Part shown: positions 17,093-25,158 of the stretch, one piece after another
Position numbering within the stretch: the stretch's first letter is position 1
Layout of the letters: each line of letters begins with the position of its first letter
Source of the DNA: an uncultured Bacilli bacterium
Lineage (GTDB): Bacteria; Bacillota_I; Bacilli_A; RF39; UBA660
Assembly (NCBI GenBank): GCA_910577505.1
Contig: CAJTLN010000001.1
Span: 583,183 to 638,391, forward strand
Direction: 5' to 3'
Length of the DNA: 55,209 nt
Position numbers and translations under genes: made by a program
Notes under the pieces: generated by a model
What the model was told of the DNA's origin: nothing
Database searches by the model: none
What the model saw: the letters and a program-made list of their open reading frames with translations, nothing else

Positions 17093-17503
17093 ATGAACAA
17101 AGATATAATTGATAAACTAATAGAAGAAGCAAAAGAAATAGCTTCGAGAAACTTCTGTTGTTCGCATTCAGGATATACAGTAGGTGCAGCTCTTCTTACT
17201 AATGAAGGAAAAATATATAAAGGATTTAACATCGAAAATGAGGGTATTCAATCTATCTGTGCTGAACGTGTAGCTTTTTCAAAAGCTTTATCAGAAGGAA
17301 ATCATAGATTCACTTGTATTGTTGTTGTAGGAAAAAAATTAAAAGATAATAAGTTTGTAAAAACTACACCATGCGGATATTGTCGCCAATTTATGAAAGA
17401 ATATACTACAAAAGATTTTTTTATATATACTTATGATGATAATGAAAATAAAATATATAAATATACGATGGAAGAACTACTTCCAGAAAGTTTTATATTA
17501 TAG
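17093..17503 (+). CDS. cdd: Cytidine deaminase
   Basis: 136 aa, the usual size of the homotetrameric enzyme that converts cytidine and deoxycytidine to uridine forms. The N-terminal SHSGYTVGAALLT and the NIENEG substrate loop precede CAERVAFSKAL (zinc Cys plus catalytic Glu) and TPCGYCRQF (two zinc Cys). AGGAGTG precedes the ATG. It is 9 bp upstream of uridine phosphorylase, forming a pyrimidine-salvage pair: deaminate, then phosphorolyse. Confidence 0.95.
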   Translation: MNKDIIDKLIEEAKEIASRNFCCSHSGYTVGAALLTNEGKIYKGFNIENEGIQSICAERVAFSKALSEGNHRFTCIVVVGKKLKDNKFVKTTPCGYCRQFMKEYTTKDFFIYTYDDNENKIYKYTMEELLPESFIL

Positions 17504-17512
17504 GAGGATATC

Positions 17513-18289
17513 ATGGAAAATAAAGAAGTTATGTATCATATTGGTCTTAGTAAAAAAGATATAAAAGGTGCTAAATATGCAATATTACCAGGAGATCCTG
17601 GAAGAGTACCAAAAATAGCAGCATGCTTAGATGATGCTGTAAAAATTGGTCAAAATAGAGAATATACTAGTTATTTAGGAAAAATAGAAGATGAATATGT
17701 CTTAGTAATGTCTACTGGTATGGGTGGACCATCTACTGCTATTGCTGTTGAAGAGCTAGCTCAAATAGGGTTAGAAAACCTTATAAGAGTAGGAACTTGT
17801 GGTGGAATGCAACTCGATGTATCAGCAGGAGATTTAGTAATTGCTCAAGCTGCTATTAGACAAGAAGGAACAAGTAAAGAATATGTACCAATTGAATATC
17901 CTGCTGTTGCTGATTTTGATTTAACAGCTTCTCTTCGTGAAGCTGCAACAGAACTTGGCTTTACTTTTCATACTGGTGTTGTACAATGTAAGGATTCATT
18001 CTATGGTCAACATTCTCCAGAAAGGATGCCTGTATCTTACGAACTAGAAAACAAGTGGAATGCTTGGATTAAAGCAGGAGCATTATGTAGTGAAATGGAA
18101 ACTGCGTCATTATATATCGTATCATCAGTTTTAAGATTAAAAGCAGCAGCCATTTTATCAACAGTATGGAATCAAGAAAGAGAAAAATTAGGAATGCCTC
18201 AAGAAACAAATTTAGATGTTGATAAAGAAATAATTGTTACTATAAAAGCTTTAACTAACATCATCAAGAAGGAGGCAAAAAATGAATAA
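17513..18289 (+). CDS. udp: Uridine phosphorylase
   Basis: 258 aa of the PNP/UDP family: uridine plus phosphate gives uracil plus ribose-1-phosphate. GDPGRVPKIA is the phosphate-binding loop, VSTGMGGPSTAI-like residues follow, VGTCGGMQ is the conserved turn, and EMETASLY is the ribose-binding motif. AGGAGG at 17503-17508 sets the start. Its 3' end overlaps the next gene by 8 bp. With cdd it makes a salvage operon. Confidence 0.93.
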   Translation: MENKEVMYHIGLSKKDIKGAKYAILPGDPGRVPKIAACLDDAVKIGQNREYTSYLGKIEDEYVLVMSTGMGGPSTAIAVEELAQIGLENLIRVGTCGGMQLDVSAGDLVIAQAAIRQEGTSKEYVPIEYPAVADFDLTASLREAATELGFTFHTGVVQCKDSFYGQHSPERMPVSYELENKWNAWIKAGALCSEMETASLYIVSSVLRLKAAAILSTVWNQEREKLGMPQETNLDVDKEIIVTIKALTNIIKKEAKNE

Positions 18290-18806
18290 ATTAAAAAAAC
18301 ATTTTAAAAATAATCTTCCCATATATGCTGTTTTAATAGCTTGTATTGCAATATTATGTGTAGCAATATTTGTAACACATGAAGAAGAAGTACCAAAAGT
18401 AGATACATCAAGATTTGAAGTCGTAACACTTAAAGAAACTTTAGAAATGTTTGAAGATCCATCCCCTAAATTATTAATAATAGGTCTTAATACATGTACT
18501 GCTACAATAAATTATGTACCATATCTTCAATATGCTCAAATAGAAAATGGTTTTAAAACATACTATTTAGAACTTGATGATATTACAGGCGACCAAATTG
18601 ATGATTATAACAAATTAGTAGAAAAATTAGACTTTGAATATAACTTTATGGGTGAGACTGACCAATTTGGAAAATTTATAGGAAGTACTCCAATGACTGT
18701 TATAATAAAAAATAAAAAACAAGTCTTTGGTTACATTGGTAGCATGAATACATCTTCTTTAGCTTCTATAACTAAACTTCATGGTGTAGCTACTAAAGAA
18801 GAATAA
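18282..18806 (+). CDS. Membrane-anchored thioredoxin-like protein
   Basis: 174 aa: a signal anchor at about 13-34, then a thioredoxin-fold domain. LLIIGLNTCTATINYVPYL takes the active-site position but retains only the first Cys of CxxC (CTAT), and GSTPMTVII has the cis-Pro loop. It resembles the bacteriocin-accessory/thioredoxin-like group of Gram-positive bacteria. With a single Cys it is unlikely to be a standard disulfide oxidoreductase. It overlaps udp and is therefore cotranscribed; AAGGAGG lies inside the end of udp. Confidence 0.65.
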   Translation: MNKLKKHFKNNLPIYAVLIACIAILCVAIFVTHEEEVPKVDTSRFEVVTLKETLEMFEDPSPKLLIIGLNTCTATINYVPYLQYAQIENGFKTYYLELDDITGDQIDDYNKLVEKLDFEYNFMGETDQFGKFIGSTPMTVIIKNKKQVFGYIGSMNTSSLASITKLHGVATKEE

Positions 18807-18829
18807 TATAATTAAATAGGAGGAAAAAA

Positions 18830-19483
18830 ATGAAAAATAATGAAGTTTTATCTAATGCCTTTAAATGGCTATTTATTGGATTACTAATATGCTTTGGTAT
18901 ATCATATGTATCAACATTAAATGAGGACATATTCCTTTTAACTTATGGATCATTTGGTGGAAATGCATTCCTTGTATATGCTATTGCAGAAATAGTTTTA
19001 GCAATAATATTATCAGTAAGAATAACAAAAATGAAACCACTAACAGCAAAAATACTATATATTGGTTATTCACTACTTACGGGATTAAGTCTAAGTGGAA
19101 TATTCTTAATATATACTGCTAGTTCACTTACATTTGTCTTCTTAGTAACAGCAATAATCTTTGGCGCATTTTCTATCATAGGAAAAACTACTGACATAGA
19201 CTTATCTAAATGGTATATATACTTATTTGTTGCTCTATTAGCTATAATCATTTTAGAAATAGTAAATATATTCCTACTAAATAATACATTAAATATAATT
19301 TTAGGAATAGTAACAATTTTAGTATTCTGCGCCTATACAGCATATGATGTTCAATTGGCAATGAATAATGAATTCTTAGCTGAATGCGAAAATAAAGGAA
19401 TATATATAGCATTTCAATTATTCTTAGACTTTATAAATTTATTCTTAAAGTTACTAAGATTATTTGGAAAATCAAGAGACTAA
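18830..19483 (+). CDS. Bax inhibitor-1 / YccA family membrane protein
   Basis: 217 aa with seven hydrophobic segments. SLLTGLSLSGIFLIYTASSL and the later FCAYTAYDVQLAMN are the recognisable BI-1 signatures (the pH-sensing Asp pair region near the last helices). The family forms calcium-leak or stress-related membrane proteins. AGGAGGAAA precedes the ATG. It ends the cdd-udp operon with a strong terminator. Confidence 0.88.
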   Translation: MKNNEVLSNAFKWLFIGLLICFGISYVSTLNEDIFLLTYGSFGGNAFLVYAIAEIVLAIILSVRITKMKPLTAKILYIGYSLLTGLSLSGIFLIYTASSLTFVFLVTAIIFGAFSIIGKTTDIDLSKWYIYLFVALLAIIILEIVNIFLLNNTLNIILGIVTILVFCAYTAYDVQLAMNNEFLAECENKGIYIAFQLFLDFINLFLKLLRLFGKSRD

Positions 19484-19500
19484 AAAGTCTCTTTTCTTTT
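19474..19500 (+). terminator. Intrinsic terminator
   Basis: AGAGACT/AGTCTCT stem followed by TTTTCTTTTT, overlapping the BI-1 stop codon. Confidence 0.85.
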
Positions 19501-19558
19501 TAGTTTTCTTTACTTATATAAATCCAAAGTATATAATAAATTGAACGGAGTGATTGAT

Positions 19559-20584
19559 ATGAAAAGAGTTCTTATCGGTATGTCTGGTGGTGTCGATTCA
19601 TCAGTAGCAGCTTATTTATTAAAAAAAGAAGGCTATGAAGTAATAGGAATAACTATGTCTTTATTTACTAAAGAAGAAGATCAATCTGTAATTGATGCCA
19701 AAGAAGTATGTCAGAAATTAAACATTGAACATCATGTAGTATCATATGTTGATGAATTTAAAAATCATGTAATTAATAATTTTATCGAATCATATCTTAA
19801 TGCTAAAACGCCAAATCCATGTATAGAATGTAATAAATTTCTAAAGTTCGGTTTATTGTGGAATAAAGCCAAAGAACTTAATTGTGACTATATTGCCACT
19901 GGTCATTATGCTAAAATAAAAGACAATAAACTATATAAAATAAATTCGCCAAAAGATCAAAGTTATTTTTTATATAAAATAAATAAAGAAGTTCTTCCTC
20001 ACATTTTATTTCCTTTAAGTTCATATACCGATAAAGAAAGTATTAGAAAAATCGCAGAAAAAGAAAATCTTGTAACAGCTAGAAAAAAAGATAGCCAAGA
20101 TATATGCTTTATAGAAAATGGCGATTATGCTTCATTCCTAGAAAAAAATATGGACCAATTACCAAATAAAGGAAATTTTATACTAGAAGATGGAACAATA
20201 ATTGGTAAACATAAAGGAATAATTTACTATACAATTGGTCAAAGAAAAGGACTAGGTATAAGTTATGAATATCCCTTATATGTTATAAAAATAGATAAAA
20301 ATAATAATCAAGTTATTTTAGGTAAAGAAGAACAATTATATAACAATACAATAATAATAAATGACGTTAATTTATTAGTAGACCAACTTCCAAAAACTTG
20401 TACAGGAAAAATAAGATACAAATACCAACAAACACAATGTAATATAGAAGTAATTGATGTTAATACAATAAAAGTTAAATTTAAAGAAAATGTTAAATCA
20501 GCTACTCCAGGTCAAGCACTAGTTCTATATGATAATGATATATGTCTTGGTGGAGGAACAATAAAAGAAATTTATAGTGAATAA
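19559..20584 (+). CDS. mnmA: tRNA-specific 2-thiouridylase
   Basis: 341 aa from ATG 19559 (ACGGAG at 19544-19549; an in-frame TTG at 19541 would place the Shine-Dalgarno within the gene). GMSGGVDSSVAAYLL is the PP-loop ATP site, NPCIECN carries the first catalytic Cys, TGHYAK follows, and SQDICFI carries the second Cys. It thiolates U34 of tRNA-Glu, -Gln and -Lys. It stands beside a tRNA-Glu gene and upstream of gltX, although the neighbouring tRNA has C34 and would not be its substrate. Confidence 0.95.
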   Translation: MKRVLIGMSGGVDSSVAAYLLKKEGYEVIGITMSLFTKEEDQSVIDAKEVCQKLNIEHHVVSYVDEFKNHVINNFIESYLNAKTPNPCIECNKFLKFGLLWNKAKELNCDYIATGHYAKIKDNKLYKINSPKDQSYFLYKINKEVLPHILFPLSSYTDKESIRKIAEKENLVTARKKDSQDICFIENGDYASFLEKNMDQLPNKGNFILEDGTIIGKHKGIIYYTIGQRKGLGISYEYPLYVIKIDKNNNQVILGKEEQLYNNTIIINDVNLLVDQLPKTCTGKIRYKYQQTQCNIEVIDVNTIKVKFKENVKSATPGQALVLYDNDICLGGGTIKEIYSE

Positions 20585-20640
20585 ATATTGAATAACAAAA
20601 ATAACTATGATAGAATTAACAATGTTGAGAGACATTGTCT

Positions 20641-20717
20641 GGTCCGTTGGTGAAGTGGTTTAACACATAACCCTCTCAAGGTTACATACATGGGTCCGAA
20701 TCCCATACGGATCACCA
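20641..20717 (+). tRNA. tRNA-Glu (anticodon CTC), CCA encoded
   Basis: A full cloverleaf can be drawn. Acceptor GGTCCGT/ACGGATC (one G-T pair), D-arm GTG/CAC with GG in the loop, anticodon stem TAACC/GGTTA with loop CTCTCAA (anticodon CTC, reads GAG), variable CATAC, T-stem ATGGG/CCCAT, discriminator A and CCA. The body resembles bacterial tRNA-Glu. The T-loop reads TCCGAAT, so position 55 is C rather than the near-universal U (pseudouridine), which is unusual. A terminator follows immediately, so the gene stands alone. Confidence 0.9.
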
Positions 20718-20730
20718 AATTGATGATTTT

Positions 20731-20753
20731 AGCCCTGTAAAAGGGCTTTTTTT
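20731..20753 (+). terminator. Intrinsic terminator of the tRNA gene
   Basis: AGCCCT/AGGGCT stem, then seven T. Confidence 0.9.
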
Positions 20754-20793
20754 ATAAAAAAAAATTATAAAATAAAAATGAAGGTGAATTAAT

Positions 20794-21417
20794 ATGGAAT
20801 ATTTAGATATTTATGATGAAGAAAGAAATTTTTTAGGAAAAGAAGATCGTAACATCGTTCATCGTGATGCTTTATGGCACAATACAGTTCATTGTTGGCT
20901 ATATGATTCAGAAGGAAACATCTATTTTCAAATAAGAAAAGAAGAAGAAAAACTTTATACAACAGCATCAGGTCACGTTCTAGCTGGAGAAACAATAAAA
21001 GAAGCATTTGGTCGTGAAATATATGAAGAAATAGGTATCAAAATAGATTATGAAAAAGCTGAATTTGTAAATATTTATAAATTTATTATGGACAAAGAGA
21101 AAAAAGATGGAACAATCTTTAGAGACCGCGCTTTTTCCAACGTATATGTTTGTATTTTTAATGGTGAAATAGCTAATTTCAACTTTGATGAAAATGAAGT
21201 TCTAGGATTAGTTAAAGTAAATGCCATTCAGACTTTAGAAATTTTAAAAAATGAAAAAGGTACAATTGATGGTATTGTAATAAAAAAAGACCAAGAATCA
21301 AATACTGAAATTAATAAAAAAATTAATTTTGAAGATTTCTTAGTAAACAAAGGTGAAACAGCTTTAGGAAAATATGGAGATGTTTTAAATAAAGTTATTG
21401 AGCTTACCAATAAATAA
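20794..21417 (+). CDS. Nudix hydrolase (IPP-isomerase-like subgroup)
   Basis: 207 aa. The start EYLDIYDEERNFLGKEDR followed by HRDALWHNTVHCWLYD matches the Nudix subgroup related to isopentenyl-diphosphate isomerase. The Nudix box GHVLAGETIKEAFGREIYEE followed by IG is intact. A C-terminal extension of about 45 residues is helical. Substrate unknown; these are often annotated simply as Nudix proteins. Start from GAAGGTG upstream. Confidence 0.85.
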   Translation: MEYLDIYDEERNFLGKEDRNIVHRDALWHNTVHCWLYDSEGNIYFQIRKEEEKLYTTASGHVLAGETIKEAFGREIYEEIGIKIDYEKAEFVNIYKFIMDKEKKDGTIFRDRAFSNVYVCIFNGEIANFNFDENEVLGLVKVNAIQTLEILKNEKGTIDGIVIKKDQESNTEINKKINFEDFLVNKGETALGKYGDVLNKVIELTNK

Positions 21418-21489
21418 TGTCAAAAAAATGTCACTACTCTTTATAAAAAATAAAAAATATAGTATATTAAAGATAGGGAGAGTGGTAAT

Positions 21490-21537
21490 ATGAAAAAAAT
21501 ATTACTAAAAAATAAAAATATCAATAAATTTTTTTGA
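21490..21537 (+). CDS. Candidate 15-aa small peptide / leader
   Basis: ATG with AGGGAG at 21475-21480, reading MKKILLKNKNINKFF and then TGA. Seven bases later a strong terminator begins, so this would be a self-contained transcript of about 110-120 nt with a tiny basic peptide. An A/T-rich stretch with TATAGT/TATATT at about 21458-21467 could be its -10. It may be a real small protein, or the ORF may be incidental in a small RNA. Confidence 0.35.
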   Translation: MKKILLKNKNINKFF

Positions 21538-21543
21538 GTCTCT

Positions 21544-21578
21544 AAAAACGTGTTATTAAAATAATAAACACGTTTTTT
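21544..21578 (+). terminator. Intrinsic terminator
   Basis: AAAACGTGTT pairs with AACACGTTTT around an A/T loop, followed by a T-run. It has no annotated gene upstream other than the 15-codon ORF. Confidence 0.85.
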
Positions 21579-21661
21579 GTTTGAAAAACTACCATTAAAA
21601 TAAAATATTGAAAACAATTTCAGTAATTATGTTATAATAATCATCATTTAGAGGTGATTAC

Positions 21662-22195
21662 ATGAAAGTTGAAAAGAAAATGGTTATAGGATTGGCATCA
21701 ATCTTATTTACAGTATTATTAATTTTGTTTATCCAAAATTACGTGTCATATGTTAACTTAAGAAAAGTAACAAAAAGTCCTTTTAGTATAATAGAAGTCC
21801 TAGGTCAAAAAATAAGACTCAAAGATAGTGAAAGAACATATAATGTCGATATAAAATGTGATTCGTTAACAGATGCTAATACTCAAATATTGTATTATCG
21901 TTTAAATGAAAAATACAATGATTATAAAATAACAGTTTCTAATAAAGTTTTCAACAATCAAAATGTTGTAACAGATGATTATAAAAATATTACAGAAATT
22001 GATACAAATATAAGTATTATTGATCCAAAAAATAAATATGAACAAGTTTATCATATCAAAGCTACTTGCCAAATTGATGAGGAAAAAATAAGACAAGAAG
22101 AGGAAGCAAAAAAAGAAGAAGAAAAGAAAACTCAAGAACAAAATCAGGAGAAAAATGGTAGTAATAAATCAACTAAAAAAACAACAAAGAAATAG
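21662..22195 (+). CDS. Membrane-anchored hypothetical protein with charged tail
   Basis: 177 aa: an N-terminal membrane anchor (about 8-28), an extracellular domain of about 100 residues with two Cys (DIKCDSL, KATCQID) that could form a disulfide, then a Glu/Lys-rich low-complexity tail of about 40 residues ending in SNKSTKKTTKK. No family recognised. It lies 11 bp ahead of the phosphoesterase gene and is probably cotranscribed with it. Confidence 0.55.
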   Translation: MKVEKKMVIGLASILFTVLLILFIQNYVSYVNLRKVTKSPFSIIEVLGQKIRLKDSERTYNVDIKCDSLTDANTQILYYRLNEKYNDYKITVSNKVFNNQNVVTDDYKNITEIDTNISIIDPKNKYEQVYHIKATCQIDEEKIRQEEEAKKEEEKKTQEQNQEKNGSNKSTKKTTKK

Positions 22196-22206
22196 GTGAA
22201 TTTATT

Positions 22207-23154
22207 ATGAAAGAAAAAATTGCTCTAACTTTATATTTAATGAATGAAGGTCATTCAATAAATGAAATACAAAGTATGTTAAATGTAGATTATAGGGAGT
22301 TCAATAAAATATTAAAAGCCATTAGAAATGCTGGATATAATTATTCGAAATATTTTAGTTCTACTGGTGATATAACAATAAAAACAAATAAAACATTGAA
22401 TTTTAATGATCGCAAAGCAGCCAGAATAAACATAAAAGATAGAATACTAAGAGCAATTTTTATATCTGATTTACATATAGGAAGTGTTTTTGAAAATCCT
22501 TCACTCCTAAAAATAGTATATAGTTATGCTAAAGGACATGATTGTCATATCATATTTAATGCTGGTGATTTAATAGAAGGAATATATCCAGATTCACCTT
22601 ATCCTCCTAAGAATCCTACTATTGAATCTCAAGTAAAGAAAGTATTACGTGTTCATCCTTTTGATCCAAACATTACTTGCTTTATGTTATATGGAAATCA
22701 TGACTATCGTGCTTTAACAGAAGAAGGTTTTGACATATCTAGATATCTTGAAGATAGAAGATATGACTTAGTATCACTAGGATATGGAGAAAGCATAGTC
22801 CATTTAAATGATGATGCAATAGCTGTGACACATGACTTAAAGAAATCTAGTAAAAATGTTGTACCTAATAACGTATCAGCTGTATATCGAGGACATAGTC
22901 ATAAATCCAAAACAAGAGATAATAAGATAATTTATATACCAGCTTTATCAGAACAAGAAATAACAGCATATGAATTTAGACCATTAGCAGGCTTTCTAGA
23001 AGCAGAATTCGTTTTCTTTAATAAAAAAATAGCCAGAATTAATATGAAACAACTTGCAATTGTCCAAAATGAAATAAGACTAGCTAATGAAGAAACTATG
23101 ATTCTTCAACCAGAATATCAAGAAAGACCACATACTTATCGCAAAAAGAAATAA
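22207..23154 (+). CDS. Calcineurin-like metallophosphoesterase with N-terminal HTH
   Basis: 315 aa. Residues 1-50 form an HTH-like segment (GHSINEIQSMLNVDYREFNK). The metallophosphoesterase domain follows with SDLHIG (DxH), AGDLIEG (GDxxxG), YGNHDYR (GNHD), VTHD and RGHSHK (GHxH), a complete set of di-metal ligands. The HTH suggests it acts on nucleic acid, but the phosphodiester substrate is unknown. A Lys/Arg tail ends the protein. Weak TAGGTGA ribosome binding site. Confidence 0.82.
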   Translation: MKEKIALTLYLMNEGHSINEIQSMLNVDYREFNKILKAIRNAGYNYSKYFSSTGDITIKTNKTLNFNDRKAARINIKDRILRAIFISDLHIGSVFENPSLLKIVYSYAKGHDCHIIFNAGDLIEGIYPDSPYPPKNPTIESQVKKVLRVHPFDPNITCFMLYGNHDYRALTEEGFDISRYLEDRRYDLVSLGYGESIVHLNDDAIAVTHDLKKSSKNVVPNNVSAVYRGHSHKSKTRDNKIIYIPALSEQEITAYEFRPLAGFLEAEFVFFNKKIARINMKQLAIVQNEIRLANEETMILQPEYQERPHTYRKKK

Positions 23155-23161
23155 AAATAGT

Positions 23162-23190
23162 TTGACAAAAGAAAAACTATTTACTATAAT
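23162..23190 (+). promoter_or_regulatory. Consensus promoter of the gltX T-box transcript
   Basis: TTGACA (23162-23167), 17-bp spacer, TATAAT (23185-23190): a perfect consensus. Transcription should begin near 23197. Confidence 0.92.
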
Positions 23191-23196
23191 TAAACC

Positions 23197-23407
23197 ACAA
23201 ACGAGGAAAAAGAAGAGTAAATTAGTCATTATATTATAGAGAACTCTTGGCTGGTGTAAAAGAGCATATAAACTAATTGAAGAAACTTTGGAGTTGAATA
23301 CTGTATACAAGGTATTCCGCTAGTAGCGTTAAAACATTAAGGTGTATTAATACACAAATTAAGGTGGTACCACGACATATTCGTCCTTTAGATGAATATG
23401 TTTTTTT
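23197..23407 (+). ncRNA. T-box riboswitch, glutamate (GAA) specifier
   Basis: The conserved T-box AAGGTGGTACCACG lies at 23361-23374 and a terminator CATATTC/GAATATG plus seven T at 23376-23407. Stem I carries the AGTA loop-E element at about 23216-23219, followed by AATTAGT. On the opposite strand ACTAATT is followed by GAA, the specifier codon for glutamate. The TGGT of the antiterminator bulge complements an ACCA tRNA end, matching discriminator A in the tRNA-Glu at 20641. Uncharged tRNA-Glu should stabilise the antiterminator and switch on gltX. Confidence 0.92.
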
Positions 23408-23429
23408 AATTTAGAAAGGATTGATTAAA

Positions 23430-25082
23430 ATGACTACAAAAGATTTAGCAGATTTGATATTTCCAAATATCACAAAAACTATAGCTGATTATGAAGCTAT
23501 GTATCCAGAAAGAGAATTACCAGAAGGTGCAAAAGTAACTCGTTTTGCTCCATCTCCAACTGGATTCATGCATATAGGTAACTTTATGTCTACAGTTATT
23601 GATTATGTTATGGCCAAGAAAAATGGAGGAGTATTTTACTTACGTAATGAAGACACTGACTCAGCTCGTGAAATAGAGGGAGCTGTAGAATACATAAGAC
23701 ATGTTTTAGAACATTACAATATGAATCCAGATGAATATGAATATCGTGATACAAAAGAAACAAAAGGTAATTATGGACCATATATTCAATCTGAAAGAAA
23801 AGAAATATATCATACATTTATTAAACATTTAATAATTGAAGGAAAAGCATATCCTTGCTTCCTTACACAAGAAGAAATGGATTCAATTAGAGAATCACAA
23901 ACTAGAGATAAAAGAAGAATAGGTATCTATGGTAGATATGCTAAATATCGTAACCTTACTCCAGATGAAGCTGCTGAAAGAATAAAAAATGGTGAAAAAT
24001 ATACTATTCGTTTAAAATCACAAGGAGACTTTAATAAAAAGTTCAAATTTACCGATTTAGTAAATGGCGATATGGAATTTCCAGAAAATGATATAGATAT
24101 TCCAATAATGAAATCAAGTAATCTTTTACCTACTTATCACTTTGCTCATCTAGTAGACGATCATTTAATGCGTACAACTCATGTAATTCGCGGTCAAGAA
24201 TGGGTAAGTTCTGTCCCAGTTCATTTTGAATTATTTAAAACATTTGGTTTCAAAATGCCTAAATATGTTCATACTCCATTAATTCTAAAGAAAGACGGAG
24301 ATAAAATAAGAAAAATATCAAAACGCTTAGATCCAGAAGCTAGAATGACTTACTATGAAGAAAAAGGCTATCCAATTTTAGCTGTCATCGAAGCAATAAT
24401 GACAATTGCCAACTCAAACTATGAAGAGTGGAGAGATAAACATCCAGAAGCACACTTTACAGAATTTGATTTCTCACCTAAAAAAATGTCAGTATCTGGA
24501 GCATTATTTGACTTAGATAAACTAGATAATATATCTAAAAACTATTTATCAAAACTTAAAGCAACAGAAGTATTTGATATGCTAGATACTTGGTCAAAAG
24601 AATATGATGTTGATTTCAATGAACTTATCAACAAGTATAAAGAATATACAACAAGTGTCTTAAATATTGAAAGAGAACAAAAGAAACCTCGTAAAGATTA
24701 TGCATCATTATCTGAAATTAAAGGACAAATATGGTATATGTTTGATGAACTATTTACTGATGTAGAATACAATTTCGATCCTAAATTCAGTAAAGAAGAC
24801 ATTAATGAAGTACTAAACACATACTTTAATGAATACTATAGTGATACAGATGACAAAGATACTTGGTTCAGTAAGATGAAAGAAATGTCCGATAAATTAG
24901 GCTATTGCTCTAATATGAAAGAATATAAAGAAAATCCAGATAACTATAAAGGTAGTGTAGCTGATGTATCAAATATAATCAGAGTAGGAGTAACAACCCT
25001 TACACAAACTCCAGATCTTTATATAATCTTACAACTACTAGGTAGTGAAAGAATAAAATCAAGAATATCTAAAATAAAATAA
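23430..25082 (+). CDS. gltX: Glutamyl-tRNA synthetase
   Basis: 551 aa from ATG 23430, with AGAAAGGA at 23413-23420 (an in-frame TTG at 23421 lacks a site). RFAPSPTGFMHIGN contains the class I HIGH motif (HIGN), and RKISKR is the KMSKS-equivalent loop. The catalytic core (YLRNEDTDSAREIEGA, VIRGQEW) is intact. At about 550 aa it is longer than the common 480-aa bacterial enzyme, with the extra length in a C-terminal helical region. It charges tRNA-Glu; whether it also charges tRNA-Gln cannot be told here. Controlled by the T-box upstream. Confidence 0.95.
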   Translation: MTTKDLADLIFPNITKTIADYEAMYPERELPEGAKVTRFAPSPTGFMHIGNFMSTVIDYVMAKKNGGVFYLRNEDTDSAREIEGAVEYIRHVLEHYNMNPDEYEYRDTKETKGNYGPYIQSERKEIYHTFIKHLIIEGKAYPCFLTQEEMDSIRESQTRDKRRIGIYGRYAKYRNLTPDEAAERIKNGEKYTIRLKSQGDFNKKFKFTDLVNGDMEFPENDIDIPIMKSSNLLPTYHFAHLVDDHLMRTTHVIRGQEWVSSVPVHFELFKTFGFKMPKYVHTPLILKKDGDKIRKISKRLDPEARMTYYEEKGYPILAVIEAIMTIANSNYEEWRDKHPEAHFTEFDFSPKKMSVSGALFDLDKLDNISKNYLSKLKATEVFDMLDTWSKEYDVDFNELINKYKEYTTSVLNIEREQKKPRKDYASLSEIKGQIWYMFDELFTDVEYNFDPKFSKEDINEVLNTYFNEYYSDTDDKDTWFSKMKEMSDKLGYCSNMKEYKENPDNYKGSVADVSNIIRVGVTTLTQTPDLYIILQLLGSERIKSRISKIK

Positions 25083-25105
25083 GTGGTTAAAAGCCACTTA
25101 TTTTT
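25078..25105 (+). terminator. Intrinsic terminator
   Basis: AATAAGTGG/CCACTTATT stem with a short loop and a T-run after gltX. Confidence 0.85.
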
Positions 25106-25158
25106 GACTAAAAAAGGCATTAGATTTATAATTATTGCAATGAATCAAGGGGTTTAAT

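Noticed and set aside
23080..23310. Reverse-strand ORF across the T-box region
   Set aside because: It lies over the metallophosphoesterase end and the T-box, has no ribosome binding site and its hydrophobic composition is that of a shadow frame.
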